Source: Saprospiraceae bacterium (lineage in GTDB: Bacteria > Bacteroidota > Bacteroidia > Chitinophagales > Saprospiraceae). Taken from it: 7,126 bases of DNA. Both the position numbers and the translations under genes were made by a program. Of this stretch, positions 4,220-7,126 are shown piece after piece (the stretch's first letter is position 1; the number at the start of each line of letters is the position of its first letter). Location: NCBI GenBank assembly GCA_013361075.1, contig JABWAJ010000291.1, positions 1-7,126 on the forward strand, in the 5' to 3' direction. The notes under the pieces are model-generated. The model saw only the letters and a list, made by a program, of their open reading frames with translations. It was not told the DNA's origin and made no database searches.

Positions 4220-7126
4220 TCAATTAACCCGGTATTCCAGCCCTAACTTAGCTATTTCAGTAATGAATTCGCTGGTTGCATGCACTGTTCGTTCTTTTGA
4301 GACCATGTTCAGTCGGAGGCGGTTGGTTTTATCTGTTAGCTCCATGCGCAAGCGGTGTTTGCCCTTGTAACGTTTGCACAGGTCGTCCAAATGTTCCACC
4401 ATCTCCGGCGTCAGGGCATCGAGGGTGATTTTCAGCGTAATGGATTCGGTAAGGCTTTCGCCGATGCCTTCGAGAAGCCTGGCTTCTTTCAGTTTGAATT
4501 CCAGTTCATCGCCGCGCCAACCACGCTGAAAAGAACCTTTGATAAACAAAGCTTTGCCCGGCTCAAAAAGGTGCTTGAATTTTTGATAATCGTCGCCAAA
4601 CAGCCGCAATTCCAGTTTACCTGCATAATCGCTCAACTCAAAAATTCCCCAGCCATTGCCGTTTTTACTAACGGCATGTCGTACGGAAGAAACCATCCCG
4701 GCCAAATTCAGCGTAGCTTTTTGCTGGTGCTGATCCATTTGGTCTAAGGAACAGGTGACAAAGTGATTCACCTCAAGGCGGTAATCGTCGAGGGGGTGGC
4801 CGCTGATAAAAATCCCGGTGACTTCCTTTTCGCGGGTCAGGCGTTCAATGAGGCTCCAGGGAGGGCACTTGGGTGGTGTGGGTTCCGGAATCATGCCCTC
4901 ATCCGAAGCGCCAAACAGTGAACTGGAAGCCATGGCCCGCTGCGACTGGTAAGCGCTACCGTAGCGCATGAGGTGTTCCAGATAGGTATCGTATTTTTCG
5001 GAGGGCGCAAAGTACTGGGCGCGGTGCAGGTCCTGAAAACTATCGAAAGCACCGCCCAGAGCCAGGCCTTCGGTCACTTTTTTATTGATGGCGCCCGAGC
5101 TGAGCCGGCGCACAAAATCGTAGATGCTCAGGAATGGTCCGTTTTTTTCGCGTTCGCGCAGAATTTCTTCTACAGGCCCCTCTCCCACCCCTTTCAATGC
5201 AGATAAACCAAAGCGCAGTTCGCCTTTTTTGTTGGCCGAAAAATCGGAAATACTTTCGTTCACATCAGGGCCGAGTACCGGAATGCCCATGCGTTTGCAC
5301 TCCTGCAGAAAAAAGGTGATGTCGGACAGGTTGCTTTTGTTGTGGGTAAGTACGGAGGCCATGAACTCAGCCGGATAATGCGCTTTGAGGTAGGCCGTGT
5401 GAAAAGCGACCAGGGCATAGCAGGTTGAGTGCGATTTGTTGAATGCATAGGAGGCAAACGCTTCCCAGTCTTTCCAGATTTTTTCCAGTGTTTTCGCCGG
5501 GTGGCCGTTGGCAGCACCACCTTCGACAAATTTGGGATACATGGCATCCAACACCGACTTTTGCTTTTTTCCCATTGCTTTGCGCAAAACGTCGGCCTGG
5601 CCTTTGGAAAAGTTGGCGAGTTTTTGCGAAAGCAACATCACTTGCTCCTGGTAGACGCAATTGTGTACGATTACATTGTTGGCGACGAAGTTATGGATGC
5701 CTTCCACCGTTATGTCATACACCAATTCTTTGCCTGCAGGTTCGATGTATACTATTTCTTCCCAACGGACATTTAGGCTGCGTGATACGCTTGGTAACGG
5801 CAATTGTTCTGCCAGGGATGAAACAGCTTGAATGGCGATGCGAGGCTTTTTATGATTTTTAGGTAATAAATGCTGCCGGTCAAACCCATACTCCGTTTGT
5901 AGTTTTCGACTAGAGCCCGGCCATACATATCTCAATGCTTCTATCAGAAGCGTTCGATTTATAGTATCCTTCGTTTCTACCCCGCTAAAATTCCGGCTGG
6001 GCATAGCCTTTGCAACCAAATAAGGCGCAATAGTTTCAGCGAACGCTTTCAGATCATAAACAGTGATCTGATAAGCTGTCATTTTCTCATTGCGGCGATT
6101 GTTGAAATATTGAGATTCGTAAATCGTGGAATAAATGCCCAGCCGCAGCAGTAAGGTTCGGACATCATGCGCCAAGCGGGTAGAAATGGTCTTAAAATGG
6201 CAAAGTTTTTCACCAATATAGCCATCACAATCCCATAAGGAAGCTAAGAAGAAAGCAATGTCTTGCTGATTCAGGCCAAATACGAAATCCGGAACAAATT
6301 TTTCATCAGAACGACAGCCACCAGTTTTGGTTTTCAAATTCCAGCCCCGTAAAGCTGCAACTAAGCTGTTGGTTTGGTGGTAATGCGTTTTGTCTGTACC
6401 TGCCACCATTACCCGGGTAACACCCCGAACTTGTTGTAACGTGCGTGGTTGTATAGAATCAAAAGTGCCAAGACTTTCCTGATAAGCTGCTATCAGACGA
6501 GCATCTTTTGAAATAAAATCTGCGGTAGATCCCTTAGCGGAAAGCGAACCGTCTGCCAGCAAAAAGGCAAGTACACGCAATTGATCCCGATCACCGGTTT
6601 GCTCTTCTGAAACGCTCAGCTGCCGAGGGGTGGCAATATAATCGCCGGGGTGTAATGCTCCTATCTCGATCCAGCCTTTTTCAGTCAGCACCTGATGATC
6701 AGGAGTAAGTTTCAGGCAGGCGCCACTGCGTAGCTTCACTTCAAGAACCTCGCGTGTACCATTACAGACCCAGTGCGTCATTCGGGCACGTTGAGCCCGC
6801 AGGTTTTCATCTACCCCCTGCACATAAAAGTCTCCTGCGCTGCTTCCTAACTCATCTATCCGGATCCGTGCCCCAGTGGTGGCATCGAAGACCAAAGTAT
6901 CCCCGGAAAGGCATACCCCATAAGTATCTTTCAAGTATCCCTCCATTGCGGGCAAATCGTACGTAATCGGCTCGCGGCCCAATTTCCGCGCGATGAACGT
7001 AGGGATGTATTCCAGCGGCCCCGGACGGTACAGGGCGTTCAGGGCTATCAGGTCTTCCAGGCGGCTGGGGCGGGCCTCTTTCAGCATGCCCTGCATGCCG
7101 CGGCTTTCAAACTGGAACACCGCCTC
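4220..7126 (-). CDS. dnaE: DNA polymerase III alpha subunit DnaE, intein-containing (5' partial)
   Basis: DnaE is the catalytic subunit of the replicative polymerase. The gene runs off the right edge: the frame is open through 7126 (reading EAVFQFESRGM at the edge), so the PHP domain and most of the palm are outside. About 71 extein residues precede the intein and 479 follow it. Before the intein: EDLIALNALYRPGPLEYIP, then DTYGV. After it: CVYQEQVMLLSQKLA, VLRKAMGKK, YAFNKSHSTCYALVAF (fingers), AHYPAEFMA, a helix-hairpin-helix (LSALKGVGEGPVEEIL) and SGHPLDDY. An OB-fold follows (about LNLAGMVSSVRHAV through FKLKEARLLEG), then a C-terminal domain ending EYRVN. A clamp-binding-like SSSLF lies at 4913-4927, where family members usually begin with Gln. 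No frameshift or stop is seen. Removing the intein joins YGV to CVYQEQVM and restores the conserved motif. The protein acts in the replisome with the sliding clamp and clamp loader. Confidence 0.97.
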   Translation of the reverse strand, partial: EAVFQFESRGMQGMLKEARPSRLEDLIALNALYRPGPLEYIPTFIARKLGREPITYDLPAMEGYLKDTYGVCLSGDTLVFDATTGARIRIDELGSSAGDFYVQGVDENLRAQRARMTHWVCNGTREVLEVKLRSGACLKLTPDHQVLTEKGWIEIGALHPGDYIATPRQLSVSEEQTGDRDQLRVLAFLLADGSLSAKGSTADFISKDARLIAAYQESLGTFDSIQPRTLQQVRGVTRVMVAGTDKTHYHQTNSLVAALRGWNLKTKTGGCRSDEKFVPDFVFGLNQQDIAFFLASLWDCDGYIGEKLCHFKTISTRLAHDVRTLLLRLGIYSTIYESQYFNNRRNEKMTAYQITVYDLKAFAETIAPYLVAKAMPSRNFSGVETKDTINRTLLIEALRYVWPGSSRKLQTEYGFDRQHLLPKNHKKPRIAIQAVSSLAEQLPLPSVSRSLNVRWEEIVYIEPAGKELVYDITVEGIHNFVANNVIVHNCVYQEQVMLLSQKLANFSKGQADVLRKAMGKKQKSVLDAMYPKFVEGGAANGHPAKTLEKIWKDWEAFASYAFNKSHSTCYALVAFHTAYLKAHYPAEFMASVLTHNKSNLSDITFFLQECKRMGIPVLGPDVNESISDFSANKKGELRFGLSALKGVGEGPVEEILREREKNGPFLSIYDFVRRLSSGAINKKVTEGLALGGAFDSFQDLHRAQYFAPSEKYDTYLEHLMRYGSAYQSQRAMASSSLFGASDEGMIPEPTPPKCPPWSLIERLTREKEVTGIFISGHPLDDYRLEVNHFVTCSLDQMDQHQQKATLNLAGMVSSVRHAVSKNGNGWGIFELSDYAGKLELRLFGDDYQKFKHLFEPGKALFIKGSFQRGWRGDELEFKLKEARLLEGIGESLTESITLKITLDALTPEMVEHLDDLCKRYKGKHRLRMELTDKTNRLRLNMVSKERTVHATSEFITEIAKLGLEYRVN
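5660..6913 (-). mobile_element. In-frame intein with LAGLIDADG homing endonuclease, inside DnaE
   Basis: A 418-residue intein lies between extein residues YGV and CVYQEQ. It should excise itself from the DnaE precursor and join the exteins, while its endonuclease domain can copy the element into intein-free alleles. Splicing blocks are all present (intein numbering). Block A is Cys1-LSGDTLV; block B is TPDH (70-73; bases 6695-6706). Block F is VYDITVEGIHNFVANN, with Asp400 and His407; block G is VIVHN, with His417 and Asn418. Cys+1 starts the C-extein. This is the class 1 pattern. The endonuclease has two LAGLIDADG-type motifs: VLAFLLADGSL with Asp121 (bases 6551-6553) and FFLASLWDCDGYI with Asp230 (6224-6226). 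A block H-like LLLRLGIYSTIY follows. Nothing essential appears missing, so both activities are probably intact. Base composition is poorer in G+C than the flanking extein (hand count 23/60 at 6061-6120 against 41/60 at 7021-7080), consistent with horizontal entry. Confidence 0.96.

Noticed and set aside
3900..4227. Two small plus-strand open frames in the gap beside dnaE
   Set aside because: They overlap the ends of the minus-strand genes, have no domain-like pattern, and cover the inverted repeats.
5444..5670. Split intein of the cyanobacterial DnaE type
   Set aside because: The element is continuous within one frame, carries an endonuclease, and lies at a different site; the FNKSHS site is uninterrupted.

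Overview
The window looks like chromosome of a free-living Bacteroidota bacterium, probably near the Saprospiria (Haliscomenobacter/Lewinella-like). The genus is an inference. It rests on the style of the DnaE, RbfA and OmpA-like proteins, on start codons that mostly lack a clear Shine-Dalgarno sequence, and on AT-rich promoter-like boxes resembling the Bacteroidota TAnnTTTG element. No phage, plasmid, CRISPR, rRNA or tRNA signature was seen.

Layout, left to right. Bases 2-433 (+) are the C-terminal end of an OmpA-family peptidoglycan-binding protein that starts outside the window. Bases 500-973 (+) encode a short acidic protein of unknown function. The convergent gap at 974-1147 is almost filled by an array of 15-bp units, with two dimers on the top strand and one inverted dimer. 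rbfA, a 30S ribosome maturation factor, follows on the minus strand (1148-1522). A divergent intergenic region separates it from a MacB/FtsX-type ABC transporter permease (1744-2976, +) and a DinB-superfamily protein (3009-3527, +). A strong hairpin (3557-3604) lies between the DinB gene and a small convergent winged-helix-like protein (3614-3943, -). A 276-bp AT-rich gap with nested inverted repeats then leads to the 3' end of dnaE (4220-7126, -), which runs off the right edge.

The main feature is that dnaE (replicative DNA polymerase III alpha subunit) is interrupted in frame by a complete 418-residue intein (5660-6913, -). The intein has all class 1 splicing residues and a LAGLIDADG homing endonuclease. 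It sits inside the near-invariant YG-x-x-YQEQVM motif, so the cell depends on protein splicing to make its essential replicase. This site is not the one used by the cyanobacterial split DnaE intein; that site (before FNKSHS) is present here and uninterrupted.

The other genes are housekeeping or cell-envelope functions with no evident shared pathway. I see no multi-gene defence or biosynthetic system. The most unusual elements are the intein and the two structured intergenic regions.
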